From the NCBI RefSeq assembly GCF_001704415.2, contig NC_030823.1, positions 76,384,458-76,448,457 of the forward strand: DNA of 64,000 nt, read 5' to 3'. The translations under genes were made by a program, and so were the position numbers. The DNA comes from Capra hircus (Eukaryota; Chordata; Mammalia; Artiodactyla; Bovidae). Positions within the stretch are counted from its first letter, which is position 1. Each line of letters starts with the position of its first letter. The notes beneath the pieces were generated by a model. That model ran no database searches. It was not told where the DNA came from and was given only the letters and a program-made list of their open reading frames with translations. Of this stretch, positions 32,325 to 44,723 are shown piece after piece.

Positions 32325-34140
32325 AGGATCATTTGTGTCTTGTTTTTGAACTTTCCTTGAGTGGTATCGTTTCTCCACGTTGCCACCACCTTCTGCCATC
32401 CAGAATTCAGTTCTAAGCCTGCCTTCTCATATAGAACCTACGTGATCCTATTTTCACTAAGGAAGTTTCTCCACTTAGTTTATTTCAAGGCTGGGCAGTA
32501 TCTCCCTCTTTTCTGATCCCTCATAATGCTTTTCATAGTAGAGATGAGATAAACGTGTGTTGATGTTGTTTTTTGTCTTACAGTGATCAATTCCCAAGCA
32601 GTTACCCGATCCGAAACACATCCAGCAAGATAACACTGAGGTGTTAAAAACAACATTTTAAAATAGAGCCTAACGAGTGAGGCTGACACTGGAGAATGAG
32701 GAGGAAGAAGCTTCTGAGATCACAGAGTCTTCCCAGGATCGGTGGAGATTGCTCATGGGAACGCTGACGCCCACTGAGCTGAGGCTCCCAGTGTTGGGAC
32801 ACATTTACTTAACTCCTCTTGACCACTATCTATCAACGTCTCCCGTCCTTCTCATTCTCTGGGACCCGGCCTCAGGTTCTCGGATTTCGTCTTCATCCCT
32901 CGCCCTGCCACCACCTTGGTTTCGCTGAGTGTTCACAGGGCGATATACGGAACCGTCCGCCACTTGGTCCACTGACCTCCTCAGTTCTGATGACACCCAC
33001 CTCCGCTCCCCCTCCAGTCACCCCTGCCCATCCCGTAGAGGTTAGGACAACTTGCGTCTGAAACTGTGAAATGAGCCCGCCCGCTCTGTAACCACCACCT
33101 TCAGCCCTGCCAACCCGATCGCTGCTCCCCCCGTTCGGCCGCCTCCAGTCCCTTGGCCCCTCCGTTTTTCTCATCTGTTATCCACTTCCACGTTTCATTC
33201 CCTTTCCTCTCATGCTCCTTCCCTGTGAGAGCCCACCCTTGTGACTTTCCACAGCCCGGTCAGTGTCCTCAACTCTCTTGCCCTGTCTCCCTTCTGATGC
33301 CCCATCTGTCCACCGCCATTTTTTGGAATTATTCCAACTGGCGACCTCCTCTGGGCTGAGCTGAGATTCTAAGAGCTGCTAAAGAGAACTGGAAGGTCTG
33401 TACAGGGTGTGACTGTAAATGCATGGTGTCCTCACGTCCTGCGCGCCGACACCTGTTGGTCCACGCAGCCCCTTTCCTCATCGTCCAGGACGCTGTGCAC
33501 TTTCTCTCCCTCTCCGGACACCCGTGCAGCCGCTCACTCCCTCCTGCTTCTGCTTCTTGTTTGTAGTGTGTCTGTACTTTTTCAGAAGCTCTGTTCTCTT
33601 GTCAGGAATTCTCCCCCTCCCCGCCGCCCGCCCCCCATGGCTTAGGCGATGACTCTCGCACATGTGATTTCCATCCTTCTAACTGCGGTTTGGACGGACT
33701 TCTCTCCTGAGTTGGGGACTGTCGATCTATCACATCTTTCCCCTGAACCTCCAGCAGATCATACCTCATAGCCAATACATTCACCATCTCTCCTGATCTA
33801 ACTTCCATTGCTTCCCGTCTCTGTGAACAGAATCACCAGTGGCAAGGACAGGAAAGTCGGGCATACTATTTAAATCCTTCTTGTCTTTCCCCAGGCTCTA
33901 TCCGGCTCATCACCATGTCCGGACGCCTCTCGAATTCGCCCCCTTGCTGCCTGTCTTTCCTGGTGACTGTGCTTCAACAGTTGTGATGTTTCAGATCAGA
34001 CACTCCCTTTGCCTCTTGCCCGGCTCATCCACACTCCGTCTCCTCTCCTGTAAGAATCTTTGCTCAAACCTGCAGGCGTTTTTTTTTTTTTCAAACTTTT
34101 CTGATATGGACCATGTGTAGAGTCTTTATTGAATTTTGAC
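32325..34140. other. unassigned DNA, pyrimidine-rich and GC-rich in its centre
   Basis: 32800-34080 is C/T-rich on the plus strand with several CpGs. I do not recognise a repeat family; an old LINE or LTR remnant is possible. Short overlapping frames show no domains. Confidence 0.4.
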
Positions 34141-34291
34141 AATTCTGAGTCTTTTTTTTTTTCTCTTTCTTAGTGTTCTGGCTTATAGGTTGCAAAGCGT
34201 GTGGTTCTCAGCTCCCTGACCAGGGATCAAACCTGTTCTACCTTCACTGGAAGGCGAGGTCTGAACCACTAGACCCCAGAGATGTCCCCAA
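34141..34291 (-). mobile_element. CHR/ART2-class tRNA-Glu SINE
   Basis: Reverse orientation: T-rich end at left, then CAGCTCCCTGACCAGGGATC (reverse of the box B region) and a GTCTGAACCACTAGACC head. Diverged. Target duplication not seen. Confidence 0.78.
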
Positions 34292-35180
34292 ACTTGCAGT
34301 CTTTTAAAGGGAATGCTCAGTGGTCTCTCCTGTCCTTAAGGCCAAACCTGAAGTCTGCAGCAGAGCTTGTTTCTTAACCTCCTATTTTATCTAGAAAAAA
34401 AAAATGCATGGGCATGTTTAATTTTACCTCACAGTTTACAAATGCTACTATAAATAACACACATTAAAATTAAAGCACATAAAATTTTAAATAAATTTAA
34501 AAATTAAATACATAAATTGTACATAATGAATACATACATTTAAAAATTAAAATCATAAATTAAACTTGGTTTCCTAACCCTTTGAAATCTCTGAGTAATA
34601 CCGATGCATCAGCAAAGCACTTCATGTGTCCACTGGTTTGGCAAGCACTCCAGGGAACTCACATGCCAGTTCTAGAATATAAAGACAGAATGGCCTCAAT
34701 ACCTTTCTTCTGAGGGAGGCTTGAAAGCCCATTCAGACACGCAGAGGGACTGGATTTCTTTTCCCCTGGCTTAAAATCTGTTTCCCTTGAAACTCTAGAG
34801 GAGTTCTGAGAAGTCTGAAGGATTCTTACATACTTCCTTCCCTTCCAGGGGGCTGTAAAATTGAGGGCTTCCGACATTTAAAAGAACTAATTGAAATGAT
34901 GAGGTTGGCCAAGTCACATGGCTTTCTCATTTTCTAGATTCCCCTTCCCCCTGCATGCCCAGGATACATGAATATTGTGGGGTTTATCTTCCGGAGAGAC
35001 CTTAAATGCAGTATGCTCTCTGCACACCTTGCCCTGCTGTGAATGTCCAGACCACTGTTACCACTCACATCCATTTCTGTAACCTGCTTTATCTGGTCTC
35101 TCTGATTCTCCATGTGCACGCATTCCCATTACAAACTGTGCTCTGTGGAGAAGCTAGTGTTTAAAATGTAGAATATAGCA
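34292..35180. other. unassigned DNA with an A/T-rich tract
   Basis: 34436-34565 is nearly pure A/T (AAATTAAA/ATAAAT units). The rest is unremarkable. Confidence 0.5.
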
Positions 35181-35480
35181 CGGGCCTCTCCAGTGGTCCA
35201 CTGATTAGGAGTGTGCCTTGCAATGCAGGGGACACCAGTTTGATCCCTGGTCTGGAAAGATCCCGCATGCCATGAGCCACAGCTACAGAAGCCCATGTCC
35301 CCTGGAGGCCACACTCCACTCCACACCTAGAGGAGCCACTGAGCGGGAAGGCCGTGCACTGCAGCTAGAGAAAGCCCGCCCGGCAAGCAGGACCCAGGCA
35401 GCCAAAAGGAAAACAAATCCACGAACTAAAAGGAAACGGTTCGGCGGGTCCTCAGAAAATAGATAAATAAAATATACCAT
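35181..35480 (+). mobile_element. ART2-type tRNA-Glu SINE
   Basis: GGGCCTCTCCAGTGGTCCAC head, box B TTTGATCCC, GATCCCGCATGCCATGAGCC, then the CAGCTAGAGAAAGCCCGCC and GACCCAGGCAGCCAAAAGG blocks and a GATAAATAAAATA tail. Near full length, about 300 bp. Confidence 0.85.
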
Positions 35481-36004
35481 GTCACTTTCTTGCCTAGAAT
35501 TCTCCGGTTGCATCCTGTGACTTTCCTGCTGACCTCCTGATTCCCTACTGTGACCTGCAAGACGCATCTTCACCCTCCTCTCGTTCCGGCCTGACCCTGA
35601 CCTCACCTGGAATCCACCTGCTCGCCCGGCGTGGCCTCGCGCCAGCCTTTCCGGCCTTTCAAGCTCTCCTCCAGCTGTGGGGCAAGCTGTCCCCTCTACC
35701 TAAGGTGTCCCCCCCTCCGTCTGCACAGGCGGCTCCTTCACGTCATCCGTGCTCTTCAAAGGCCACTGCCCACAGACCACTTCCTTCTAGACAGACGCTT
35801 ATCTATTGGCTTATCTACGGTAATGTCTGGTTTTGCTTTCTGTTCATTGCATGTAATACTTTCAGAACATCTCTCATTTTACTGCCCTCTTCTATTACAT
35901 GTGTCCTCCCACCAGCACACAGACTCATGCTTTTCTCCCCGCCTAGAACACTGTGTTGCATAAAGCAGGTGCTCATATATTTGCTGAATGAATGAATGAA
36001 TGCA
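35481..36004 (+). repeat. L2 LINE relic, 3' end
   Basis: Sense L2, better preserved than the copy at window start: GAATTCTCCGGTTGCATCC, CTGCAAGACGCATC, CACCTGGAATCCACCTGC, then GCTCTTCAAAGG and the terminal GCAGGTGCTCATATATTTGC with TGAATGAATGAATG. The end is interrupted by a BovB. Confidence 0.68.
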
Positions 36005-36380
36005 TCAGTTCAGTTCAGTTCAGTCGCTCAGTCGTGTCCGACTCTTTGCGACCCCATGAATCGCAGCACGCCGGGCCTCCCTGTCCATCGCCAACTCCTG
36101 GAGTTCACTCAGACTCACGGCCATCGAGTCCGTGATGCCATCCAGCCATCTCATCCTCTGCCGTCCCCTTCTCCTCCTGCCCCCAATCCCTCCCAGCATC
36201 AGGGTCTTTTCCAATGAGTCAACTCTTCGCATGAGGTGGCCAAAGTACTGGAGTTTCAGATTTAGCATCAGTCCTTCCAAAGAAATCCCAGGGTTGATCC
36301 CCTTCAGAATGGACTGGTTGGATCTCCTTGCAGTCCAAGGGACTCTCAAAAGTCTTCTCCAACACCACAGTTCAAAAGCA
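36005..36380 (-). mobile_element. BovB 3' end, inserted at an L2 tail
   Basis: Reverse orientation: CAGTTCAGTTCAGTTCAGTC at left is the 3' terminus; extends to CACCACAGTTCAAAAGCAT at right. About 375 bp, low divergence. At right the flank is AAATAAATATAAA. Only GCAT is shared by the two flanks, so no target duplication is claimed. The 109-codon minus-strand frame is the non-coding 3' region plus the RT C-terminus. Confidence 0.93.
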
Positions 36381-37084
36381 TAAATAAATATAAAAATAAT
36401 AAACTATAAAAATAGTTTGAGGGGAATCACCTAAGTTTATCAATAAAAAAATTATTGAAGTCATTCCATAGTGAAAACAGTAGAGAAACTCTTACATAAA
36501 TAAAAGCTGAAGTCACTGCACAGATTAACTAAAATATATTGCTATTGAATGTTCAGTGAACTATCCAAGATTCTAATGTGTCTGAAATTAGTAGTGATTA
36601 TGGTTCCAAGTTTGAGCCCCAATGTTCTAAGTATAGTGTAAGATAACCATGAAGTATATTCATTTACACAGGAATTTGTTGAGGAAACAAAACTGAATAA
36701 AATGCTCAAATGTGACAATGATAAGCATAAAATAAAGACTAATCAATGAGCTTGTGATGATATGTTCGCTCATTCTTTCAAAGTTGTATGCGTGTGCTTT
36801 TATAATTGTTCAAGGCCAATCACGTAAAGTAACAAAAAGTATATCTATATTTTTGTCACTTAAAGGTATTTCTTTGTACATTAAAACTGTCAATTTCTAT
36901 TTCAACTTACTGAAGAAAAATCTATGAGGGCATGGAAGTTATAGATGGCAGAATTGAATCTTCTGAATTGCAGTATTAAATAAGCCCAGAATACATGCTG
37001 TATTACAAATCCTAAAATGTCTTTAAGAAAACAGGCTCACCTATAACAACCTCTTCTATTTATCCAGCATCCAACACATCGCCG
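36381..37084. other. unassigned AT-rich DNA
   Basis: No recognised repeat or exon. Confidence 0.45.
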
Positions 37085-37195
37085 AGATCTTCCATACCCA
37101 CTGTTATATTTGATGCTCAACAACAACACAGTCAGGAAGGCAATGCAAGTATTATTATTCCCTTAATTGCATATAGAGACGCTGAGATCTAGAAA
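37085..37195 (+). repeat. MIR-like relic
   Basis: GATGCTCAACAACAACACAG, GTATTATTATTCCCTTAATT and AGAGACGCTGAG follow the order of the MIR 3' core (TCACAACAACCCTGTGAGG, TATTATTATCCCC, GAAACTGAGG). Weak. Confidence 0.42.
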
Positions 37196-37212
37196 TCTTT
37201 AAGATCTGTGGT

Positions 37213-37490
37213 TACTGTTGGTCAGTCGCTCAGGCGTGCCTGACTCTCTGTGACCCCATGGACTGAAGCATGCTGGGTTTCCCTGTCTTTCACTACCATT
37301 CAGATTTTGCTCAAATTCTTATCCAATGAGGCAGTGATGCCATCCAACTATGTTATTCTCTGTCACCCCCTTCTCCTCTTGCCCTCAGTCTTTCCCAGCA
37401 TCAGGGTCTTTTCCAATGAGTCGGCTCTTGGCATTAGGTGGCCAAAGTAGTATCGCCTCAGCATCAGTCCTTCCAATGAAAATTCGGGTA
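37213..37490 (-). mobile_element. BovB 3' end
   Basis: Reverse orientation from GGTCAGTCGCTCAGGCGTGC to CTTCCAATGAAAATTCGGG. More diverged than the 36005 copy. No convincing target duplication. Confidence 0.9.
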
Positions 37491-40325
37491 TGATTTGTGG
37501 AAACTCCTGATGTAATGTAGAGACAGCACAATGTCTCTGCTCGCCAGCACTTACAACCATAATGACTGAGAATGTGAACGTTTCTGTAGCTCAGATATGC
37601 AGACAAATTGCTGGATGCTGTTAAGACTTTTAACTCAGCCTTAAACTTGTATCCTCAAGGGGAGGGTACTCAGACAGTTCTGTGCTTCACACATTTATAT
37701 ACAAACTGTTTTCATTATAAAATTAGCTCTTGGTATTAATTTTGTTTGTTTGTCATGGGTGGTCTGAATCTTGGGTGGGAAAATTGGGATCAGATGAAAA
37801 ATGAAAGCTGTCTGAACAGGAAGTGTCTGCAGAATTCTGAATTTACAATGAGCGCACACTGGGCTGTGTGGTCAGCTCTTAAGCAGTTGGGCCAAATATA
37901 CTAAAAAGGGTGTCTCTTTTTTCGTTTTTTGAACTCTGCAATGGACAAACTTTCTCATTAGCTTAGATTTTTAGCTTTCAGTGACTGAAATGCTTTTGAC
38001 TTTTCTTGGTTTATTATCCTCTCTTGAGTATGAGGACCATATTTCCTACAAGGATGTAAAAATTAAACATTCAGACATAAAGGATTTCCCAAATATGCAT
38101 ACGATTCATGTAGAACAAAGTAAAGAAACTCACTATTATGATGTTTCAGTTTTCCTGTTATGATCAAGTAGAAAAGGAGAGAAAAATAGACTGATCTTAA
38201 ATCTCCTAATTTCCAATGTCTTAGCTAATGAAAGACAAAGTGCAGCTTCTGTTTTCTTCCAATTATAGGGAAACAGCTACATAGTCAGCATACAACCTGT
38301 GAACAGAAACTCTTTTAGTCTCAAATTCAGCAAAACAAAATATTATTATTGTCTAGTCTCAGACAACAAGAACAAAATTTTATTTATTTAAAAGAACAAT
38401 TACTTTATTAGTTTCAACTTTACATATCAATACATCCTTTGAATATATCTAGAAGCCAAACAGGAATGGTCTTCTGAAATTCATGTCCATGTGAAATACC
38501 TGGAACTTTGTTGAAACACAAATACTGATTCTGTAGGTTAGAGGTTAGGCCTTAGCTTCTGCAAGTCTGTTTAACAATCTCCCAGGTGACAACGGTGCTG
38601 CTGGTCTGTTGAGCACATTTGTATGAGCCAGGCTTGTATCAAATTAATACCTAAGAGAGAAGTCAGCTACCCCGTAAGCCCGGGACCATCTCCAGTGAGA
38701 CCGAGTTTCTTCCATCCCCTGTCTTCCTTTTTCTCATCTTTTGTCAATTCTCACCCTCACCCTCCATGCTCTGTTCTATTTCACTGGCAATTGACAGAAT
38801 ATGATACCTCCAGAAGTTGCCAAAGTCCAGGCGATACTTTTAAGAAGGGTCTCAGCCATCCTCTGATCCTAAGCTGCACGCCCATAAAAGAGAATCTGTA
38901 AAAATTTACTTGCACCCCTCCATAGCAGCCTCCTCAAAATCCTGCTCCCTTATTTAGCTATTTAAGGTGTTAAGTTTATCTTTCATCCACAACGTCAACT
39001 CTGGAGTGCTCTCACTAAGCTCTTGGATTGTGGGGCTCAAAAATAGAAATCATTTTGCTCTATTTTTGTTTGCTTTTATGCTAAAATGAGTGTAAAAATA
39101 ACCTACTGGCTTTCTGAAATGTTTGCTCAGTGTTCTGCTGGCTTGATTTTGTTAAAGAACATTCCTCAATAGTGTTGTTCTAGTAGAGCGTGGCTGTGTG
39201 AGTAAGTATAATCAGGGGAGACATTTATCCATTGGGTATCCAGAGGTGGACATCCTAGGCCACGGCGACTTGGAGAGGAAGTAGTATGATAAAGAGTGAG
39301 ATTGTTTTATGACCTTCAGATAAGACCACTAAGTGACGACCTAGCACGTTCTACTCTTGACATTCGTGTCTCTTCTAACATCACACATATGATTAAGCTG
39401 TTCTACCTTCCTTGAATAAACTGAGTATCCATGGAATTGTGTGTGTGAAATTGTAGCACGGTGAAGTGTCAGGTTGAAGGATTTTAATCCTGTTTGAGGG
39501 GCTGTAAATATTTATAGAAGCTTCTGCTTAATGTCCTTTTAGTCTTCAGTCTTCCTGAGTCCACCTTTTACAGAGGGTTGTTTTTTTTTTTTTCTCTTAT
39601 ATTCTTTTTTATCTTCAAAACTCTTTCTCAGGTCATGATGCCAGACTTGACACTTTATTGAATGAAAGCAAGTGTTTTACAGGCAATTAACTTTAAGAGA
39701 TTACGTTACTGAGCCTGGAAAATAAAATAGAAAAGGCTCGAGGAACCCGAGTTCACTCTACAACTTCAGCCTCTTAACCTAGGTAAGTGCATGGCTTTCA
39801 CAGACACCAAATTACCCAGTAAAGGTCTTCAATTATGAAAATTGTTAGGCCTTCCAGACAGCACATTACATTTGAGTTGTATCTATATATTCAATTCCAA
39901 CTCGACTCTCAACCCTTGGGTGGCCTAAAATTGAGATAATTAATTAAACCCTTTGAAAAGCATCTGCCTTCCACATTTTGTCTTGGATGAAAGAAATTAT
40001 TTCATGCTTTACTTACGGAAAGTTAATACCCAAAGGCTGTATATTACCACTGTCTCAAATTAGAACCTACCAAATCTGAAAATTGGCTATTCACATGCAA
40101 TCTCCTTTAATAACTTATGAAAATTTAAACTAAATTTTGGATTAATAATTCATGTGGAAAGTTCCACCAGTGAAACTCCACATTTCTAAGTTTTAGAGTA
40201 AGCGGTGAAAATGTCAGTTAGAAAAATGGCTTGTTGGATGCACTCTTTCAAAAATTGTTACAAAAGACTTGAAAAACAAGGGAAAAAAATCCTTCTTAGG
40301 AACTTGTCTTAGAGTGATATATAAT
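37491..40325. other. unassigned AT-rich DNA
   Basis: 2.8 kb with no recognised transposon. T13 run near 39579. No exon identified. Confidence 0.45.
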
Positions 40326-40552
40326 GAGGGTTTCTTAGGTCGCACTAAGGAACCTGCCTTGCCTGCTAGCACAGGAGACTTAAAAGAGATGGATTTGATC
40401 CCTGGGTGGGGAAGATCCCCTGGAGAAGGAAAGGACACCCCACTCCAGTATTCTTGCCTGGGAAATTCCATGGACAGAGGAGCCTGGCAGGCTACAGTGC
40501 ACGGTGTTGCAAAGAGTCCAACACAATGAAAATGACTTAGCACATACACAGA
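40326..40552 (+). mobile_element. Bov-tA SINE
   Basis: Head GGGTTTCTTAGGTCGCACTA is diverged, box B is GGATTTGATCC; body complete to GACTTAGCACATACACAG. Older than its neighbour at 40568 by its higher divergence. Confidence 0.88.
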
Positions 40553-40567
40553 TTTTATATGTATATA

Positions 40568-40706
40568 TAGGAGAAGGAAATGAGACCCCACTCCAGTACT
40601 CTTGCCTGGAAAATCTCCATGGACTAAGGAGCCTGGAGCCTGGTAGGCTACAGTCCATGGGGTCACAAAGAGTCAGACATGACTGAGCGACTTCACTTTC
40701 ACTTTC
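40568..40706 (+). mobile_element. solo BovA monomer
   Basis: GGAGAAGGAAATGAGACCCC to GACTTCACTTTCACTTTC, the first monomer of a Bov-A2 without the second, with a small GGAGCCTGGAGCCTGG internal duplication. ATGTATATA at 40559-40567 and 40707-40715 is a 9-bp target duplication, so it inserted as a monomer. Confidence 0.9.
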
Positions 40707-40715
40707 ATGTATATA

Positions 40716-41796
40716 CATAATAAGAACAGTACATTTTTTGAAAGAAACATTTTAAAAATGGTTTATTCGTTTAAAAGAATCATTCTACCTCTTTCCATGA
40801 ATGGATCATTTTTTTTCATGTGTACGGGGGTGGAGTGTGAGGGGAATCTTAACATTAGTTGGCGGCTTTAACGGGCAATTGTTATGTTGGAAACTTCCAG
40901 TTTGAGCTTTTGCATTAGAGATGGGCTCAGGGAATGAAAACCAAACGACAGGACTATGCTTCTTAGTCAGTGGGGACAGAAATGACTCTTCAGTGGCTAC
41001 AACCGGCAGTGAAACGTGTGAGAAGCTGAGCTGTGGGTCTGGATAGGAGAACAAGAGAGGAAAAGAGAAAGCCTGGACCTTAAGCTTGAGTACTAAGGTG
41101 ATTGTGGAAGCAGTCCTTAGGTTGGCAACTCCGGGATTCCATAAAAATCCACTCACTCAGCCTAGCCAAGGGCAGCCAGAAGGCCATGAAGATATGGAAA
41201 TCATACAGGAAGCTATGTCTTTTCATTCAGGGCAGACCTCCTGCCAGCAGCTGGAGGCAGGAATATGGCGGTTGCCTGGTGGATGGTTTTCCCAGATCTC
41301 TAGGAAGCTCCATTCACACAGTTGTGTCTGGAGCAGTCGTCTTCTTAGTACCCAGTTTATGACATGTGGGTCCAGGTGTGGGACCTGATCCAAGCCCAGT
41401 GAGTCACAGTCCTCAGGAATTTGAAGTTGTAACTAAGATTTCTGCCTCTGTCTGTAGACTAAGAAGGAAAGTCCATTTGTAGCAAGAATATAGCCTAGGC
41501 AACAAGGTCAATCGTGAGCAGGAATAGAGTGATACAGAGCCTGCAGTGTGGATGGCAGACTTCTGGAATTTTCTACAAAGCCATAGTCTTCTTCTGTCTG
41601 AGTACTCAGCTACAGTCTGGCCATTGGGCTTCTTGTTATTTCCCCTTCGGTCCCCAAGACCCCCATTCCTGGATTGAGATCTGACGTGGCCTGGCCATAG
41701 GAAAACACTCCCATTCTAGACAGAGCCTGTGCAACTTCAGATCATAACCATCAAATCAGTGTAAACAAGCCTCATGTCCTGCTCACTTATTTGTGT
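40716..41796. other. unassigned DNA
   Basis: 41335-41480 (GACATGTGGGTCC..CAGTGAGTCACAG..GATTTCTGCCTCTGTCTG) has the feel of an old interspersed repeat, but I cannot name the family. Confidence 0.4.
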
Positions 41797-42016
41797 GTGT
41801 GCTCAGACACTCAGTAGTATCCAACTCTTTGCAAGCCCATCCAATTGTAGCCTGCCAGGCTCCTCTTTCCATGGAATTTTCCAGGCAAAAATACTAGAGT
41901 GGGTTGACACGCCCTTCTCAGGGAATCTTCAACCCAGGAATCAAACCCACACCTCGTCTCCTGTGTCTCTGACATCGCAGGCAGTTTCTTTACTGCTTAG
42001 CCCCTGGGGAAAGCCC
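41797..42016 (-). mobile_element. Bov-tA SINE
   Basis: Reverse orientation, 3' end GTGCTCAGACACTCAGTAG, head CTGCTTAGCCCCTGGGGAAA at right. Well diverged. No target duplication seen. Confidence 0.88.
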
Positions 42017-42304
42017 TGTGACTGAGTTAACAATTTACATTTTAATAGAAAAGACACAGCCCTTTTCCTGGAGCAACTGAGGTGCGGTCCTCCTCAGCCA
42101 CTGCGCAAGGCCTCCCTCTAGCCTTTGTTTATAATCTGCTCGGGAAGACTGAGCAGTCAGCTGACAGGGGTTCACTGGGAATGTACTCTTTCCCGGCACT
42201 CGCAGCCATTGGGAAAATAGAAGGGAGAATAATGCCATTTCTTACCTCACAGGAAAGAGATAACAAGGTATAAAATCACTGAAATGCATCCTTAGGCTTC
42301 TTTC

Positions 42305-42430
42305 TTTTAATTCATCTGTCTTGGCCTCACTGAGTGACATGTAGGAATCTTAGTTCCCCAACCAGGGACCGAACCTGCTCCCGCTGCAGCGGAAGCGTGG
42401 GTTCTTAATCACGGGACCACCAGGGAAGCC
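42305..42430 (-). mobile_element. CHR-class tRNA-Glu SINE
   Basis: Reverse orientation; GACATGTAGGAATCTTAGTT, CCCCAACCAGGGACCGAACC (reverse of box B) and ACCACCAGGGAAGCC at its 5' end. The A-tail side at left has decayed. Confidence 0.85.
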
Positions 42431-43234
42431 TGAGGCTTCTTTTAACATATTGAATGATATATAAGCTACATACGCAATCTAAAAATGAGAAGCAGAGAAG
42501 ACAGTTTTGACACCAGAGGAGTCCAAGTCCAGTAACACTAATATTAATGTTCTCAAACCCCAGAGAGCATTGCTCTCCCGGCACTCTTAGGACGAGTCCC
42601 TTTTGATTCTTTCTCATGCCTGTAAATGGTAACATCATTCCGTTCTTTGGGGAGCTTCTCATCAATGTCCCATCGTTCATCTACATCATTTCACATTCCC
42701 CGATTCTCTCTCAGAAGTACAGGTAAATCAATTCCTACAGGAGGGAGGGAAGTTCAGATGGCTCTGATTCATTTCATCTGATTCTGAGTTTCATCCCTAA
42801 ATTAAAGGTTTGCCAAAATATTCAGGGTTTTACAGATAATAAGATATCACTTTTCTTATTCGCTTATATTCACAAAAACAAAAGTGAGCTCAAACGTGTC
42901 ATCCCCTCCCCAAGAATTCCAGTGACGAGGGCTTTTCTTTCTCCTTCTTCCCTTTTTCCCTAAAGTCACATCCCCTGCAGCCCTGACTCGTTCCAGATTG
43001 CTGCAAACCTTGTTCTCTTCAGAGCCTGGCTATGGAATTCATCAAGACCTCTGCCTCTCAACTTGGAAGTCCATTCACTCCTGGTCCTCCCATGCTCTGC
43101 AGTTTTAGGAAGAAGAAATTTGTTAAGACCCCTCTGTAGTCATAAGCAGAAGTTAAGCTATCATAAATCATTTCGTAAGGAGACACATCTTCCAGCTAAG
43201 AATTCTAACATGTATACTATCATGTAAGAATTGA
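42431..43234. other. unassigned DNA
   Basis: No recognised repeat or exon. Confidence 0.45.
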
Positions 43235-43435
43235 ATCGCCAGTCCATGTCTGACGCAGGGTGCAGCGTGCTTGGGGCTGGTGCATGGGGATGACCCAGAG
43301 AGATGTTGTGGGGAGGAAGGTGGGAGGGGGGTTCATGTTTGGGAACGCATGTAAGAATTAAAGATTTTAAAATTAAAAAAAAAAATAAAATAAAGTCTCC
43401 CGCTAAAAAAAATTAATAAATAAAATAAAATTCAG
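43235..43435 (+). mobile_element. young ruminant L1 3' end with A-rich tail
   Basis: GGCTGGTGCATGGGGATGAC, GTGGGAGGGGGGTTCATG, GGGAACGCATGTAAGAATTA, AAGATTTTAAAATT then an A-rich tail with TAAAATAAAG and a second A-rich stretch. Strongly 5'-truncated. Confidence 0.87.
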
Positions 43436-44424
43436 AACTGCAAAATATATTTGAACCTCCCTTTCATGCCATTTTCCAGAATATTAGGGCATCTAATTAA
43501 ATTATGCATGCTGCCTTGACCAAATAAGGCATTTGCTTCATTTTAATGGGGAGTGACATTTATTTTCCTACCCTAAAAGAATTCCATGGAGCTTTCGTTG
43601 GAATAAAGGTTAATTTTATCTTTAATACGGTAACTATATAGACATCACCATATCATTTTTTTTTCAGATTAGCCATCTTAAAGAGGTAGATTTTCCTTAC
43701 CTGCATCTTAAAGTTAACAATAGATTTGATAACTCACTTCAACTTTTCATCCTGGTTTTATGGCATATGTTCTTGCCGTATCCCCAATCTGGGAACTGAA
43801 AATGTCATTTGAATGCACAATTGAGAATCAACATAATTATTTTAAATGGGTTCTTTCTATGTTTCAGATGACTATTGAAATTTGTACAATGGGGTCAAAT
43901 TGCAATTTACAAACTTTTGTGCATTTTGAAAGTGATTTCTTTGGCAGTGATATGTTTTCACCAGATGATGAGGATGACTGCAATCCTCTGCTGGTCTGAA
44001 TTTAATTTCAGTCATTTTTATTCATGATATTCCAACCCACGGCATATTAAAGAATATGTAACTTCCAAAAGTGCTGAATTCTCCCCGAGATGCAGTTTAT
44101 CCCACTGTTAAATACTATACATCATAAGCAAACAATTCATGTAGAAAAATGTGCCTGTTCTTTGGAGGGAAGTAAATAGATAAGCTGTCCAAGGTACAAG
44201 GAAATAGAGCATAGATAATGCAGGTCTGAGATATTCTCTTGCTTAAGTGATGCATTAAATCAATATTCTGCAAAGTCTTTTTCTTGTTATGTTATTTACT
44301 TGGATACTGTCACAATTTTCCATTAAATTGTCTCTTTCAGAAGAAATATTTTTTCTCAGTTCCCAATTACATTTGAGCATGTATTCTTTAAACTCTTTCA
44401 CTATATATGCAAATGATCAACTAT
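43436..44424. other. unassigned AT-rich DNA
   Basis: A 79-codon frame at 43760-43999 with an acidic C-terminus was inspected; no splice signals, repeat or domain were found. Confidence 0.45.
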
Positions 44425-44600
44425 TTCCATTATGTCACTCTTCTGCTCAAAGGCCTTCCGTGGTTCCCTATCTCTTGTCACATCCCATGTAACCATTTTT
44501 GTCCGATTTTCAGAATCTGCAGCACCTGCATCTTCTTATAACCATGCAACACTAGTTTCTAATGTAAGCCTGCGTTTCCCTAATGTGGCCAAGGCTGCTT
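44425..44600 (+). repeat. L2-like relic
   Basis: CACTCTTCTGCTCAAAGGCC, TTCCGTGGTTCCCTATCTC is the L2 CTCAAAACCCTTCAGTGGCTCCC block. The rest is too diverged to follow; similarity may continue to about 44830. Confidence 0.5.
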
Positions 44601-44680
44601 CCTATGATAATATACATATATCATGCTAGTCTCATGAACCATAATTTTATCCTCTTCCTCCTCCTTCTCACGTTCTCACG

Positions 44681-44681
<1 letters not shown>

Positions 44682-44720
<39 letters not shown>
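44682..44720. repeat. (GT)n microsatellite
   Basis: Perfect dinucleotide run of about 39 nt. Confidence 0.97.

Positions 44721-44723
<3 letters not shown>

Noticed and set aside
32800..34080. Second CpG-rich pyrimidine-rich region as a CpG island
   Set aside because: CpGs are dispersed and C greatly exceeds G on this strand; not counted in full and no promoter feature seen.
43760..43999. 79-codon frame with acidic C-terminus as a possible exon
   Set aside because: No acceptor/donor pair in frame and no family recognised.
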